DNA of 64,000 bases, from positions 1-64,000 of the forward strand of contig JAUCBJ010002763.1 in NCBI GenBank assembly GCA_032718475.1. Direction: 5' to 3'. Each line of letters opens with the position of its first letter. The stretch's first letter is position 1. Shown piece after piece: positions 41,601 through 47,309 of the stretch. The DNA comes from Nemertoderma westbladi. Lineage: Eukaryota > Xenacoelomorpha > Nemertodermatida > Nemertodermatidae. The notes below the pieces were generated by a model, which was not told the DNA's origin, made no database searches, and worked only from the letters and a program-made list of their open reading frames with translations. Position numbers and translations under genes: made by a program.

Positions 41601-44600
41601 AACTGATAGGCTCGGGGTAATCACCTTGTCCGATTATCGAGAAACTTCCGCAAAAGTTATCCTCATAGATGATCCACCTATTAATTGATCAAAATAAATG
41701 ACATAACGAAATATATCTACGATTATTGAATTCGATTTATTATGTCAATAATTATGATGTATATTATTTGCTGAATATCTTAATAATGATGGCGAATTTT
41801 TTGACATAATTATATTTAAGACATACTAATTGTAATAATGTATGTATTAATATTATCATATCACTACTGGAGCTCTGCTCGTGTTCCTGCAGCTATTATT
41901 AGTTTGTTGAGTTTATACTTCTATAGTTCCTCTGTTGGCCGCCAGGTGGCGAATTATAAGAGCTCAGGTTCAACGTTGTTAGCACGGTTTAATTATTAAC
42001 GATAACAATATTGGCACATATTGCATTTACATTACAGTTGGGCAGGTTCCCATCAGTGATGTAAAATGTTCAATTTTATTTGTTCTAGAATTGTTTGATG
42101 GACAGTAGTGGTATGTACACTAGGGCGAAAAAACATTTTTTTTCCAATTTGAATCGGCTGGGTGTGCAAAAGTGGCCAGATGGTCTCAAAACAATGCACA
42201 GAAAGAAAATTTAAATTTTGCTTATATGATCACTACCTGCAATTTAGCACAACGTGCGCTAAATTAAGAAAATGGTGCCAAATTTCGGAAATATAAAAAA
42301 TTAAAATTTGATTTTATTATTGGCTGGCCATATAAAGGTGATTTAATTTAATTTTGATTTAATCATCTAAAAATAACACAAAACAAAAATTTTTCAATTT
42401 GATTTTCAGCAACACCTCCCGCAATTGCTCACAAAGTGTGCTAAATTTATAAAATGTACCAGTTCAATATAGTATGATATATATTTGCTGGTTTTGGCAC
42501 TTCTCACGGTTGTATGACATCAATTTTGGGCTGATTAAAAGCGCAATAGTCGGTTTAGTGGGGGTAGAGATGTGTATGTGTTTTAAAAATTCTCAAATTT
42601 TCGTGACACTTTTTCTATTTATTTTTTATAGATGGAAAAGGCATTCAATTGTCGTGACAAGGCGTGATGCGTAGATGTGTCATAGAGGTGAAACTGTATA
42701 AATCTACTATGTATTACAGTTCAAATAAACTAAAATGTACTGCATGGCATTAATGGTGACGAAACTAACGGTTCTACCTCTATGCATTGTCGCATCGCAC
42801 ATTGTAGCGACAATTGATAATGCCTTTAATCCAGCGAAAACAAAAAAAAAAATGGAAAAGTGTTACAAAAATGTGAGATTTTTTGACACATCCAAATCTA
42901 CCCGCACTAAATCGACTATTGTGGTTTAAGGGGGGGTAGCGCATTTTCTGACCAAAAAGTCGAATTTTTGAAACATATCCTATCTGATGCAGAATTTCAT
43001 GCTGAATCCAAATATGGAAACCGTTTTCCTATATCTTGCTTACTTTTCGAGATATCTGGGATAGAAGAGACTGGCTCCGATATATCGCGATATCGGTAAG
43101 GCGATAAAGTTTGGGGTTTGCATTCAATTTCTGCAAATTTCTGTGCTCAGTGGTGCTAATTGGATGTCTCCACGAGAAAGAGCACAAAATTTTAATTGAG
43201 AAGGTATTTTTTTATGATTATTGGATCTACTGATCAGTTTATAAGACAACTTCATGTCTACGGAATGAAGACAGGACTCGAATAAGCGACTCTGCGGTCT
43301 TTGCGGGATTACACGGAATAGACTTATCGGTCATCGGAGATCTTCAAAATGTATAATCTCCAGTTCTAGTGGTCGTATGGAGTTCGTTTAGGGCTCATTC
43401 GAAAGCTCTTTTCTCAGAGACCGAAGTTACCATTTGGTTTGGCAAACTCTTGAAAGCTGCCTGAGCAATCATAACTTGAACAAAATTTGCAAGGCATATT
43501 TTACCAAAATTCATGTTATGTTGCTTTAGAACCATTTTGTCTTAAATCAAATGGTAACTTTGTTCTCTAAGAAAAGAGCTTTCGAATGAGCCTAAAACGA
43601 ACTTCGTACGACCACTAGAACTGGAGATTATACATTTTGAAGATCTCCGATGACCGATAAGTCTATTCCGTGTAATCCCGCAAAGACCGCAGAGTCGCTT
43701 ATTCGAGTCCCGTCTTCATTCTGGAGACTTGAAGTTGTCTTATAAACTGATCAGTAGGTCCAATAATCATAAAAAAATACTTTCTCAATTAAAATTTTGT
43801 GCTCTTTCTCGTGGAGACATCCAATGGGCACAGAAATTTGCAGAAATTGAATGCTAACCCCAAACTTCATCGCCTTACCGATATCGCGATATATCGGAGC
43901 CAGTATCTTCTATGCCAGATATCTCGAAAACTAAGCAAGATATGGGAAAACGGTTTCCATATTTGGATTCAGCATGAAATTCTGCATCAGATAGGATATG
44001 TTTCAAAATTCGTCTTTTTGGTCAGAAAATGCGCCTACCCCCCCCCCCCCCCCCCCCCCCTTAATAAGCCGAAAATCGATGTCATACGACCATTAGAAGT
44101 GCCAAGGTCCGAAGGTCCGATTATTTAGAGCAGCAGTAGTTCCAGTACTCCTCTACATGAGTCCATGCTGGGCTCTAACTGCTGAGGACACCAAATCTCT
44201 GGATGGCACATTCACAAGAATGCTACGCCGGGTTCATTGTGTCAAGTACAATGCACACATCTCCAACCAGACACTATATAACATTGGAGGTGTCTCATTG
44301 GTTCCCCCAAGCTTGACACTAGAACAAAATCGCCTCCGCTTTGCAGGACATTGCTTTCGCCGTGAGGACCAGCCAGTGCATAATCTTGTACTTTGGCAGC
44401 CTCATGGAGTGAATAAGCATGGTGGACAGCCCATGACTTTCTTGAGACGCATCTTAAAGGACACTGGCCTTAAAGATGCGGATGATCTAGCAAATGTCAT
44501 GGGTGATAGGGAGTTGTGGCGGTGCAATTTTGTTGACAAGCCGGCACAGCATTCTTAAAAATGCAGCTGCAATGCAGCATGCCGATCCTAGTAGTAGTAG

Positions 44601-45336
44601 TAGTAGTAGTAGAAGTGCCAAAACCAGCAAATATCTATCAAACTATAATGAACTGGTACATTTTATAAATTTAGCACACTTTGTGAGCAATTGCGGGAGT
44701 TGTTGCTGAAATCAAATTGAAAAATACTTTTGTTTTGTGTTATTTTTAGATCATTTAGTCACCGCGCAAGGCCAGCCAATAACAAAATAACAATTAAAAC
44801 ATTTTTTTAATTTTTTTATTTGCCGAAATTTGGCACCATTTTCTAAATTTCGCGCACTTTGTGCGTAATTTCAGATAGTAATCATGTAAGTCAAATTTAA
44901 ACATTTTCTGTGTATTTTCTCTGTTTTGTAACCATTTTGCCACTTTGCACACCCAGCCGACTCAATTTGGAAAAAAAATGATTTTTCGACCCGCCCTAAA
45001 GTATAGTGTTTTATCTTATTAGTACATTTTATTTTATAGATTAATTTTATTATATGAATGGATCACCTTCCACATTCCACTTTTATACTGGACACAGCGT
45101 TGCCAGTTTTAGTTCTGTCGAAAGTTCCCTCATCTGTGTCGCCATTTACAGTCATTTTGTATCCCTGGAAGTTTCGATCTGTGTAGAGAGTTATTTTTGG
45201 ACTCGGGCAATCGCCAGACACTTCCTTCTCCAGAAGTTTTATTGAAGAAACAGCATCCCTTCCCGGTGGGTAGAAAGCGTCCCAATATGGGTAGTACCCA
45301 GGGTTGAGTATTATTCTAGGTCCACTGAATGTGTCA
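16534..45336 (-). CDS. Beta/gamma-crystallin multidomain gene, 14 exons, both ends missing
   Basis: Gene model assembled by hand. The exons (listed separately) total 2,034 nt, about 678 codons, and all 13 junctions are phase-compatible with GT/AG borders. The product is a chain of Greek-key motifs of the beta/gamma-crystallin superfamily, recognised by recurrent W-x-x-Y-E, N/D-Y/F-x-G, G-x-Y and I-S-S-V/I cores. Several motifs keep the calcium-binding pattern (N/D)(N/D)xx(S/T)S, for example DNTISS, NNVISS and NDVLSS. From exon 2 on, exons follow a four-step cycle (2-5, 6-9, 10-13, then 14), each cycle giving four motifs or two domains. No signal peptide or start is seen; the 5' end lies beyond the retroelement at the right or outside the window. 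After exon 14 no further exon was found. The role is unknown; structural and calcium-binding functions are known for the superfamily. Confidence 0.85.
16832..17235 (+). other. Unassigned open stretch with GT/GS-rich ORF (16962-17240)
   Basis: A short plus-strand ORF rich in Gly, Ser, Thr and Val (with GTGSGTGSG) runs from 16962 into the LINE fragment that starts at 17236, where its stop lies. Similar short GT-rich words with GGTACCGG occur at 20570-20580. No family is recognised. It may be a remnant of a repetitive or retroelement-encoded protein; it is not called as a gene. Confidence 0.3.
17236..17462 (-). mobile_element. Non-LTR retrotransposon fragment (same family as 26469-28385)
   Basis: Reverse-complement match to about 27760-27990 and 44110-44215, including the conserved string corresponding to GCTCTAACTGCTGAGGACACC. 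It covers the coding region just after the reverse transcriptase core. Truncated at both ends. Confidence 0.75.
17463..18100. other. Intron with two long C runs; nothing coding
   Basis: It contains a run of 18 C at 17622-17639 and 17 C at 17963-17979. Both are preceded by G-rich sequence and CGAATCG, so each forms a G-run/C-run palindrome around CGAATCG. No gene or recognisable element was found. Confidence 0.5.
18270..18676. repeat. Tandem repeat, about 161 bp, 2.5 copies
   Basis: ACCAAAATTAGGGCGTGGCA starts at 18286, 18447 and 18609, giving a period of 161-162 bp. Each copy also holds TTTTCTGGAGCGCTGAATCG. The words TTTCCTGGGGCGCTGAATCC near 45625 suggest a diverged relative elsewhere in the same gene. 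Confidence 0.75.
18677..19072 (+). mobile_element. Non-LTR retrotransposon 3' end, truncated copy
   Basis: 5'-truncated copy of the family seen at 26469-28385 and 44106-44610. It encodes the C-terminal stretch with LRFAGHCFRREDQPVHNLVL and DADDLANVMGDRELW, followed by an AGT/TAG trinucleotide tail at about 19052-19070. Only the last 0.4 kb is present. Confidence 0.8.
19136..19290 (-). CDS. Beta/gamma-crystallin gene exon 13 (cycle position 4)
   Basis: 155 nt, acceptor ATGTTTAG, donor GCAG|GTAAGT. It encodes PLITFYNDIDYKGEYFSL, then HELISSIKVTCG. It leaves in phase 2 toward the Trp of exon 14. Confidence 0.85.
19440..19520. repeat. 18-bp tandem repeat, 4.5 copies
   Basis: Unit AGCCAAATCTAGCGGGTT, perfect for four copies plus nine bases, inside an intron. 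No spacers, so not CRISPR-like. Confidence 0.9.
19674..19697. repeat. Run of 24 G
   Basis: A homopolymer run flanked by AT-rich DNA, followed by TTAACCCCC. The length may be unreliable in an assembly. Confidence 0.85.
20135..20445. repeat. Two direct repeats of about 100 bp
   Basis: Blocks at about 20140-20245 and 20335-20440 share GCCTCTGT, TGCTCCTTTAAATGACAAT, GGTCTGGTCAGC and ATCCGGCTGGCTGTCC. They are separated by about 90 bp of unrelated sequence. Confidence 0.7.
20450..22590. other. Long intron, no recognised gene
   Basis: It holds short open stretches (20488-20679 minus; 21156-21637 plus) without recognisable domains. The rest is AT-rich. Some GT-rich words resemble those at 17110. 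Nothing further could be supported. Confidence 0.4.
22596..22713 (-). CDS. Beta/gamma-crystallin gene exon 12 (cycle position 3)
   Basis: 118 nt, acceptor ATCTTTCAG, donor AAT|GTAAGA. It encodes SYTGRSVVINPGYY, then GNDVLSSMKRTQQN. Shorter than exon 8 because the next motif begins in exon 13. Confidence 0.85.
22871..22930 (-). mobile_element. tRNA-derived SINE-like head
   Basis: On the minus strand an A-box-like TGGTGTAGTGGTTA is followed by a degenerate B-box region near GGTTGTGGGTTC. The arms do not form a tRNA cloverleaf by eye, so this is a SINE remnant or tRNA pseudogene. Confidence 0.4.
23016..23170 (-). CDS. Beta/gamma-crystallin gene exon 11 (cycle position 2)
   Basis: 155 nt, acceptor CATTTTTAG, donor TCGA|GTAAGT. 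It encodes DGIAVFEHPSYGGRMF, then HGNFGDITSSAIVTGGQWEL. Close paralogue of exons 3 and 7. Confidence 0.85.
23373..23499 (-). CDS. Beta/gamma-crystallin gene exon 10 (cycle position 1)
   Basis: 127 nt, acceptor TCCATATAG, donor AAT|GTAAGT. It encodes WVLYESNFDGMSKVLGPGEY, then YNRLSSVRALPN. Close paralogue of exon 6. Confidence 0.85.
23520..24260. other. Intron, no recognised gene
   Basis: Short open frames only. It contains a moderately GC-rich block (23860-24140) with repeated words around CTCACCTCGCCA, probably an old repeat. Nothing coding was recognised. Confidence 0.4.
24269..24366 (-). CDS. Beta/gamma-crystallin gene exon 9 (cycle position 4)
   Basis: 98 nt, acceptor GTTATTTTAG, donor GGAT|GTAAGT. 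It encodes GQTLHANGNVDTNAF, then NDAVKSIRIHCG, the second half of the motif begun in exon 8. It leaves in phase 2 to join the Trp of exon 10. Confidence 0.85.
24541..24610 (-). mobile_element. tRNA-derived SINE-like head
   Basis: On the minus strand TTAGCTGTTGTAGTGGTAAC resembles an A box, and GGGTTTGATCCCA resembles a B box about 45 bp downstream. Short intronic remnant. Confidence 0.5.
24670..24838 (-). CDS. Beta/gamma-crystallin gene exon 8 (cycle position 3)
   Basis: 169 nt, acceptor CTCCATAG, donor AAG|GTAAAT. It encodes YPNYAGIKVELRPGYYPG, RDNTISSVKK and the beginning of the next motif, CLHEITLYSEDDFK. Strongly similar to visible exon 1. Confidence 0.85.
25325..25473 (-). CDS. Beta/gamma-crystallin gene exon 7 (cycle position 2)
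   Basis: 149 nt, phase 0 in and phase 2 out; acceptor TGTTCTTAG, donor ATGA|GTGAGT. It encodes GIMLFDYPNYEGNQMAL, then NNVISSVIVVSGTWTLYE. NNVISS fits the calcium-binding pattern. Confidence 0.85.
26336..26402 (+). mobile_element. tRNA-like B-box region (possible SINE head)
   Basis: TGGCTGATGATAACTGG followed about 32 bp later by GGGTTCGAGCCCTA, a good B box. No complete cloverleaf was found. It lies directly upstream of the LINE copy. Confidence 0.35.
26469..28385 (+). mobile_element. Non-LTR retrotransposon copy with broken reverse transcriptase
   Basis: A 5'-truncated LINE lying in the intron between exons 7 and 6, opposite to the gene. Fragments in order: the linker before the RT with KSIKTNRASGVNGVPPEVF (26629-26958); RT motifs with VPKKGN and GNQNGFRKGRGT (26980-27228); FVDFFKAIDSVSR and WGVIQGDTLAPLLF (27200-27889); and the C-terminus with FAGHCFRREEQPVHNL (27989-28490). 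The YADD catalytic box expected between TGSRSRGNP and AQRLLSSLEHAAS is deleted. A short duplication around 27200-27245 shifts the frame, and there are stop codons near 26956 and 27888. The 3' tail is an AGT repeat at about 28360-28380. The clade is not assigned. Confidence 0.85.
28549..28689 (-). CDS. Beta/gamma-crystallin gene exon 6 (cycle position 1)
   Basis: 141 nt, 47 codons in phase 0; acceptor TACATTCCAG, donor TCT|GTTAGA. It encodes IECGTWIVYEHDFDG, then LGPGNYPTTNEFDPF and QDRISSLRPL. The intron before it is filled by retrotransposon fragments. Confidence 0.85.
28700..29600. other. AT-rich intron, nothing recognised
   Basis: No open frame of note, no repeat found by eye. Confidence 0.4.
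29614..30860 (-). mobile_element. 5'-truncated non-LTR retrotransposon with poly(A) tail
   Basis: A run of 29 T at 29614-29642 is the poly(A) tail read on the minus strand. Upstream lie two overlapping frames. Residues 1-35 of 30675-30860 resemble RT motif B (LKQGSFLSPSLLNFFTNHI). The ORF 29918-30727 has the RT thumb and C-terminal region of non-LTR retrotransposons: LQVNPDKTELLLLHP, SVRYLGIKIDNKLEWKEQI and RLEKMQNLALRCIF. The catalytic YxDD region is missing at the frame junction around 30710. Same orientation as the host gene, in the intron between exons 6 and 5. Confidence 0.85.
30862..31010 (+). mobile_element. Small non-LTR retrotransposon fragment
   Basis: Plus-strand translation gives a stretch with IKRQVIDAALISSILYLCES, typical of the region behind the RT in LINEs, ending at a stop near 31005. 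It abuts the truncated 5' end of the neighbouring minus-strand LINE, so one may have inserted into the other. Confidence 0.55.
31060..32190. other. Intron with uncertain retroelement remnants
   Basis: A minus-strand open frame at 31515-31772 contains FVQGIDKYNSDEDFEKFLKS, which looks like a degenerate RNA-binding-type fold as found in LINE ORF1 proteins, but this is only an impression. A short tandem repeat with TTCGAACAACACAGG units lies at 31314-31420. The rest is unassigned. Confidence 0.3.
32199..32318 (-). CDS. Beta/gamma-crystallin gene exon 5 (cycle position 4)
   Basis: 120 nt, exactly 40 codons in phase 0 at both ends; acceptor TATATTTTAG, donor AAA|GTAAGT. It starts DCHKITLFSDSNYQGES and ends NEKTSSIK. 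The corresponding exon of the second cycle ends with RIHCG and that of the third with KVTCG; here ECG is carried by the next exon instead, so the intron position has shifted slightly. Confidence 0.85.
32640..33300. repeat. Dispersed repeat, copy 1 (relative at 37370-38160)
   Basis: It shares CTGATCACGAATAT, ATCGAATTATCCAACCA, ACCAGTATAGCTTC and a C-rich end followed by GCCAATTA and TAGTAAAATAGCC with the block at 37370-38160, in the same order and orientation. Internally it is built of related subunits of about 150-190 bp. No coding capacity; the class is unknown. Confidence 0.7.
33301..34735. other. Intron, nothing recognised
   Basis: Only short shadow ORFs. No motif or repeat could be supported by eye. 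Confidence 0.35.
34740..35815 (+). repeat. Tandem array of a tRNA-derived SINE-like unit, three copies of about 340 bp
   Basis: Each unit has TGGCTGAACTGGTTAGTGC (A-box like) followed about 50 bp later by GGTTCAACCCC (B box, at 35060, 35405 and 35740; spacing 345 and 335 bp). After it come a T-rich stretch, GGACAAAACCATAATA, and an AT-rich part with CACCTGGCAGCAATACTCGA. The third unit lacks about 10 bp between the boxes. Head-to-tail tandem organisation is unusual for SINEs. Confidence 0.75.
35816..36325. other. AT-rich intron, nothing recognised
   Basis: No gene or clear element was found. Confidence 0.35.
36332..36458 (-). CDS. Beta/gamma-crystallin gene exon 4 (cycle position 3)
   Basis: 127 nt, acceptor TATTTCACAG, donor AAT|GTAAGT. 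It encodes YPDYGGVQKTISVGKY, then HHGNLGNFLVDKISSVKLV, a complete Greek-key motif. It ends in phase 0, matching exon 5. Confidence 0.85.
36550..36735. repeat. Small foldback repeat
   Basis: GGTTGCAACTCCTAC...GCAGTAGGCCA on the left is matched in inverted orientation by TGGCCTACTGC...TAGTTACAACC on the right. The middle has two direct copies of CATTGGTTRATTACCTTCC. It probably belongs to a MITE-like element. Confidence 0.5.
36818..37260 (-). mobile_element. Ty3/gypsy retrotransposon 5' fragment (LTR end, primer site, gag start)
   Basis: On the minus strand an LTR-like tail (about 37096-37260) is followed at 37081-37094 by TTGGTGACCCAGAC, the typical primer-binding-site region of many gypsy elements. 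A gag start codon follows at 37037-37039. The 73-residue frame (36818-37039) contains LKLPRFWVNNAAVWFTQVEA and YFYVVAALDQSTA, characteristic of the gag N-terminus in this group. It stops at about residue 73 and the rest of the element is missing. Confidence 0.75.
37370..38160. repeat. Dispersed repeat, copy 2 (relative at 32640-33300)
   Basis: See copy 1. It carries a run of 18 C at 38106-38123, then GCCAATTACATAGTAAAATAGCC. It is longer than copy 1 because of an extra subunit at its left end. Confidence 0.7.
38163..40346. mobile_element. Composite foldback element with nested MITE
   Basis: The outer ends are an inverted repeat AACCGTTTAACGC (38163) / GCGTTAAACGGTTT (40331). Inside, GTTCCATTTAAGGTGCGTTGGG (about 38249) is repeated inverted at about 39963-39985 and again in direct orientation near 40309. 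No transposase was seen. A block of moderate GC (39000-39540) in the middle has no recognised gene. Confidence 0.55.
38768..38956. mobile_element. MITE with GGCCGCGTTCACACTA inverted ends
   Basis: About 190 bp. The left end GGCCGCGTTCACACTA and the right end TAGTGTGAACGCGGCC are perfect inverted repeats, flanked on both sides by TTA, a target duplication of the PIF/Harbinger type. Subterminal AAAGTCAAAGTCAAAAG is also inverted as CTTTTGACTTTGACT. Confidence 0.8.
40546..40722 (-). CDS. Beta/gamma-crystallin gene exon 3 (cycle position 2)
   Basis: 177 nt, acceptor TTGCATAG, donor CCGA|GTTAGT. It encodes ALFDDPNFCGGSITL, then HDRISSAIISSGTWLIAE. A GT 12 nt upstream of the chosen donor would create a stop at the junction with exon 4, so the downstream donor was chosen; it restores Glu at the junction as in the paralogous exons. 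Confidence 0.85.
40756..41861. repeat. Duplicated segment, copy 2 (partner 15707-16831)
   Basis: See copy 1. Here the segment lies between exon 3 (40546-40722) and upstream intron, in a complete gene context, so this is probably the source copy. A short extra tandem duplication of GGGTTACATTATATAAA lies at its left edge. Confidence 0.85.
41564..41677 (-). CDS. Beta/gamma-crystallin gene exon 2 (cycle position 1)
   Basis: 114 nt, acceptor TTAATAG, donor AAG|GTTAGC. It encodes WIIYEDNFCGSFSI then GQGDYPEPISW and RDNTIS, a Greek-key motif whose DNTISS calcium-type signature is completed by the first base of the next exon. It lies inside the duplicated segment; the twin exon at 16534-16647 differs by a few codons. 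Confidence 0.85.
42539..42925. mobile_element. MITE with TTAA target duplication, itself a hairpin
   Basis: Inserted in the left arm of the palindrome. Flanked by TTAA at 42535-42538 and 42926-42929, which suggests piggyBac-type mobilisation. The inverted ends contain CAATAGTCGGTTTAGTG and CACTAAATCGACTATTG, and the pairing continues through the interior (AGGCATTCAATTGTCG / CGACAATTGATAATGCC). Confidence 0.8.
44106..44610 (+). mobile_element. Truncated non-LTR retrotransposon with target duplication
   Basis: 3' end of the same LINE family as 26469-28385. It is flanked by an 11-bp target-site duplication AGAAGTGCCAA (44095-44105 and 44611-44621). It encodes the C-terminal region (AGHCFRREDQPVHNLVLWQP) and ends in a (TAG)n tail of about nine units. 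It interrupts the right arm of the palindrome, so it is younger than that element. Confidence 0.9.
45067..45336 (-). CDS. Beta/gamma-crystallin gene exon 1 of those visible (two motifs)
   Basis: 270 nt, entering with one base and leaving with two (phase 2). Acceptor TTTTATTCAG, donor AAG|GTGATC. It encodes two motif parts in one exon: LNPGYYPYWDAFYPPGRDAVSS, then ITLYTDRNFQGYKM and GNAVSSIKVECG. In the later cycles the same content is split over two exons (for example 24670-24838 plus 24269-24366), so this exon lacks an intron its paralogues have. Read without splicing it would end in a stop just after ECGR. The phase-compatible next exon begins with the expected Trp, which supports splicing, but a terminal exon is possible. 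Confidence 0.8.
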
Positions 45337-45339
45337 CTG

Positions 45340-46590
45340 AATAAAATTGAGAATATTAACAAAAATCTAGTTATTCCAATATTTAAATTCTTACATGGAA
45401 CAATTTTTGCCAAGGTTTGAACATAGCTGCATACCTTTTTTTCCCTAACTGTAAACTAGGTAGTCCTAGTAACCAACCACCTACACAACCTATGCTCGAC
45501 TAACCTAACCATCTAATGTGTCACAATATCAGAAACAAAGTGACTTACTCTAATCGACTATGAGATTTTCAATTTTCAAAAAATTTGAAAGTTACAATTT
45601 TCAGCTTATCTTTTTTCAATACAGGTTTCCTGGGGCGCTGAATCCATTGGAAGTTATTTAAAAATGATATGATTACTATATAAGGCCGTTTTAGTCCTCT
45701 ACATAGGCAAAAAATGAAAAAAAAATAAGTAACCAGTACATTTCAGTTTGAAAACAAATATTTTAATGACATATACGAAGATATAAATTCACATTTTCAG
45801 GTTTTCTGGGTAGCTGATTCTAATTAATACATTTATAATTTCCCAAATCATTGCTACTCGTATTTTTAGGCGTAATATGGCATGTTTTGGTGCTAGCACC
45901 AAATTTCTTACCCATAACCAAAAATTACAACTTTGAGATGTCCAGTGCTGTTTTTATTGATTCAATCGGATTCAGGACCCTCAAAAACTCGTATCACGCA
46001 AGAAACAAGATGATATTATCTATTGATCAAATTTGCTAATCTATTAATCAAAATTACAAATTTATCACACAACAACGCTGAAATATACAAGCAAATTTGA
46101 GAACAGTTATGTAATTTTTACTTATTCCACTGAATTCATATCCTTTTGTTGCACACGCTAACTGCATGTCGAAATCTTATATTTTTATCGGAGAACTATT
46201 CAACTTCTGTGCGCATAATATTCGTCTCAAATCCATGTTGTATATCACTGTTAAGATTGTTTGTCCGTTGCCCAGCATCGGTTGCCGTAATCCTAAAGCT
46301 CCTATTGCATTGGTTGCCATACTTTACAATACTTATACTTATACCTATATACTTACTGTAATTGATTGTACATTCAGACCAGATATATATATTAGATAAT
46401 TATATAGTCTAGTGTAGAACGAAAAATATAGACAGAGCAATCAATATCAAGCAATAAAAATAAAATGTATACGATATTTCAAGTCAGCGTGACTCTTATT
46501 CATGTATTATTCTTAAATTCGAATTAATTTTCTAGAACAAATAAATAATTGAAATACTGTCTAAATACCCTAGGTAACAACATAAATATA
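45340..46590. other. Region right of exon 1, nothing coding recognised
   Basis: I searched for the preceding beta/gamma-crystallin exon and found none. It contains a diverged word of the 161-bp repeat near 45625. AT-rich; 46430-46595 may be the 3' flank of the Penelope-like element. Confidence 0.4.
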
Positions 46591-46595
46591 AAGTT

Positions 46596-47000
46596 TTAAA
46601 CTTCTTGAAGAAAACCTGTGTAGCCATGTAAATTTTCGGTTGCTTCATTAATTGTGTTTATTCCGTATGGTTCCAAGGGCTGCAGTGTGCACTGGTAGTA
46701 ACCCTCCCTCTTTCTCATTTGGATTTTGAGTTCTTTTCCCTTGTATCCCTTAATACTATCTATCGATGTTATATGAAAATCTTCCGATGAATGTCCGTTG
46801 CTTGTCTGCTTCTTTTTGTTTGCAATCTGTGTTTTATAATTAGCAATTCTAGCTTTAAAATTAATTGCAGAACCCACCGCTTGTTTATTACATCTAGAAC
46901 ATGATACAAGGTAAATTACATTCGTACTCTTGCAGTTCAAATTTTCTGTTATAGGAATTCTTCTCCGCTGGTCCCCCGATTTTGAAGAAACAAATTCCAT
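46596..47000 (-). pseudogene. Penelope-like element C-terminal GIY-YIG endonuclease fragment
   Basis: 134 residues. NVIYLVSCSRCNKQAVGSAI is the GIY-YIG-type start seen in Penelope-like retroelements, normally with Tyr before VG where this copy has Ala. INFKARIANYK and the C-terminal EPYGINTINE also fit. The upstream part (reverse transcriptase) is cut off at 47000, where the BEL/Pao LTR begins, so its remainder should lie beyond the right edge of the window. Confidence 0.75.
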
Positions 47001-47212
47001 TTATTTGGAAGAGACGTACCTAATACCTGCAATATCCTACTGTAAAGTTTGTGAATCAAATCATAATCCGACCTTCTCACCAAAACAGTAAACTCTAAGT
47101 AAGCGAATATATATTGCAGTATCGGTCTCTTATAACCGGTGAGGCAGAAAACAGTCTACGAACGGACAAACTTCGATAAAACAAAATCCCGTGCAGCGAA
47201 TCCTAAAATCAG

Positions 47213-47292
47213 GCTGACTCGCTGACGGACTAAGGGGCTCGTATACTTTGCCGCTGACTCGCTGACGGACTAAGGGGCTCGTATACTTTGCC
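47213..47292. repeat. Perfect 40-bp tandem duplication in the LTR
   Basis: GCTGACTCGCTGACGGACTA and the following 20 bases occur twice without a difference. It lies just downstream of the possible TATA box on the minus strand, so it would fall near the transcript start. Confidence 0.9.
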
Positions 47293-47302
47293 GCGGTGTG
47301 AT

Positions 47303-47309
47303 TTATATA
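47303..47309 (-). promoter_or_regulatory. Possible LTR TATA box
   Basis: TATATAA on the minus strand, about 10 bp upstream of the 40-bp duplication and about 300 bp from the LTR outer end. The position is plausible for the U3/R border, but there is no further evidence. Confidence 0.35.

Larger units (their letters stand above)
42119..44998. mobile_element. Giant palindromic foldback element with two later insertions
   Basis: The left arm 42119-43436 and right arm 43547-44998 are inverted copies around a loop of about 110 bp centred near 43491. The arms match over nearly their whole length, for example CCGATATATCGCGATATCGG near 43078 and its inverse near 43880. The ends are TAGGGCG / CGCCCTA. 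A 387-bp MITE interrupts the left arm and a LINE end interrupts the right; without them both arms are about 0.93 kb. No coding sequence was recognised. The right arm holds a run of 23 C at 44038-44060. Confidence 0.85.

Noticed and set aside
44157-44709. Separate small genes around 44.2-44.7 kb
   Set aside because: These are the C-terminal part of a truncated LINE with a target-site duplication, plus read-through of its (TAG)n tail.
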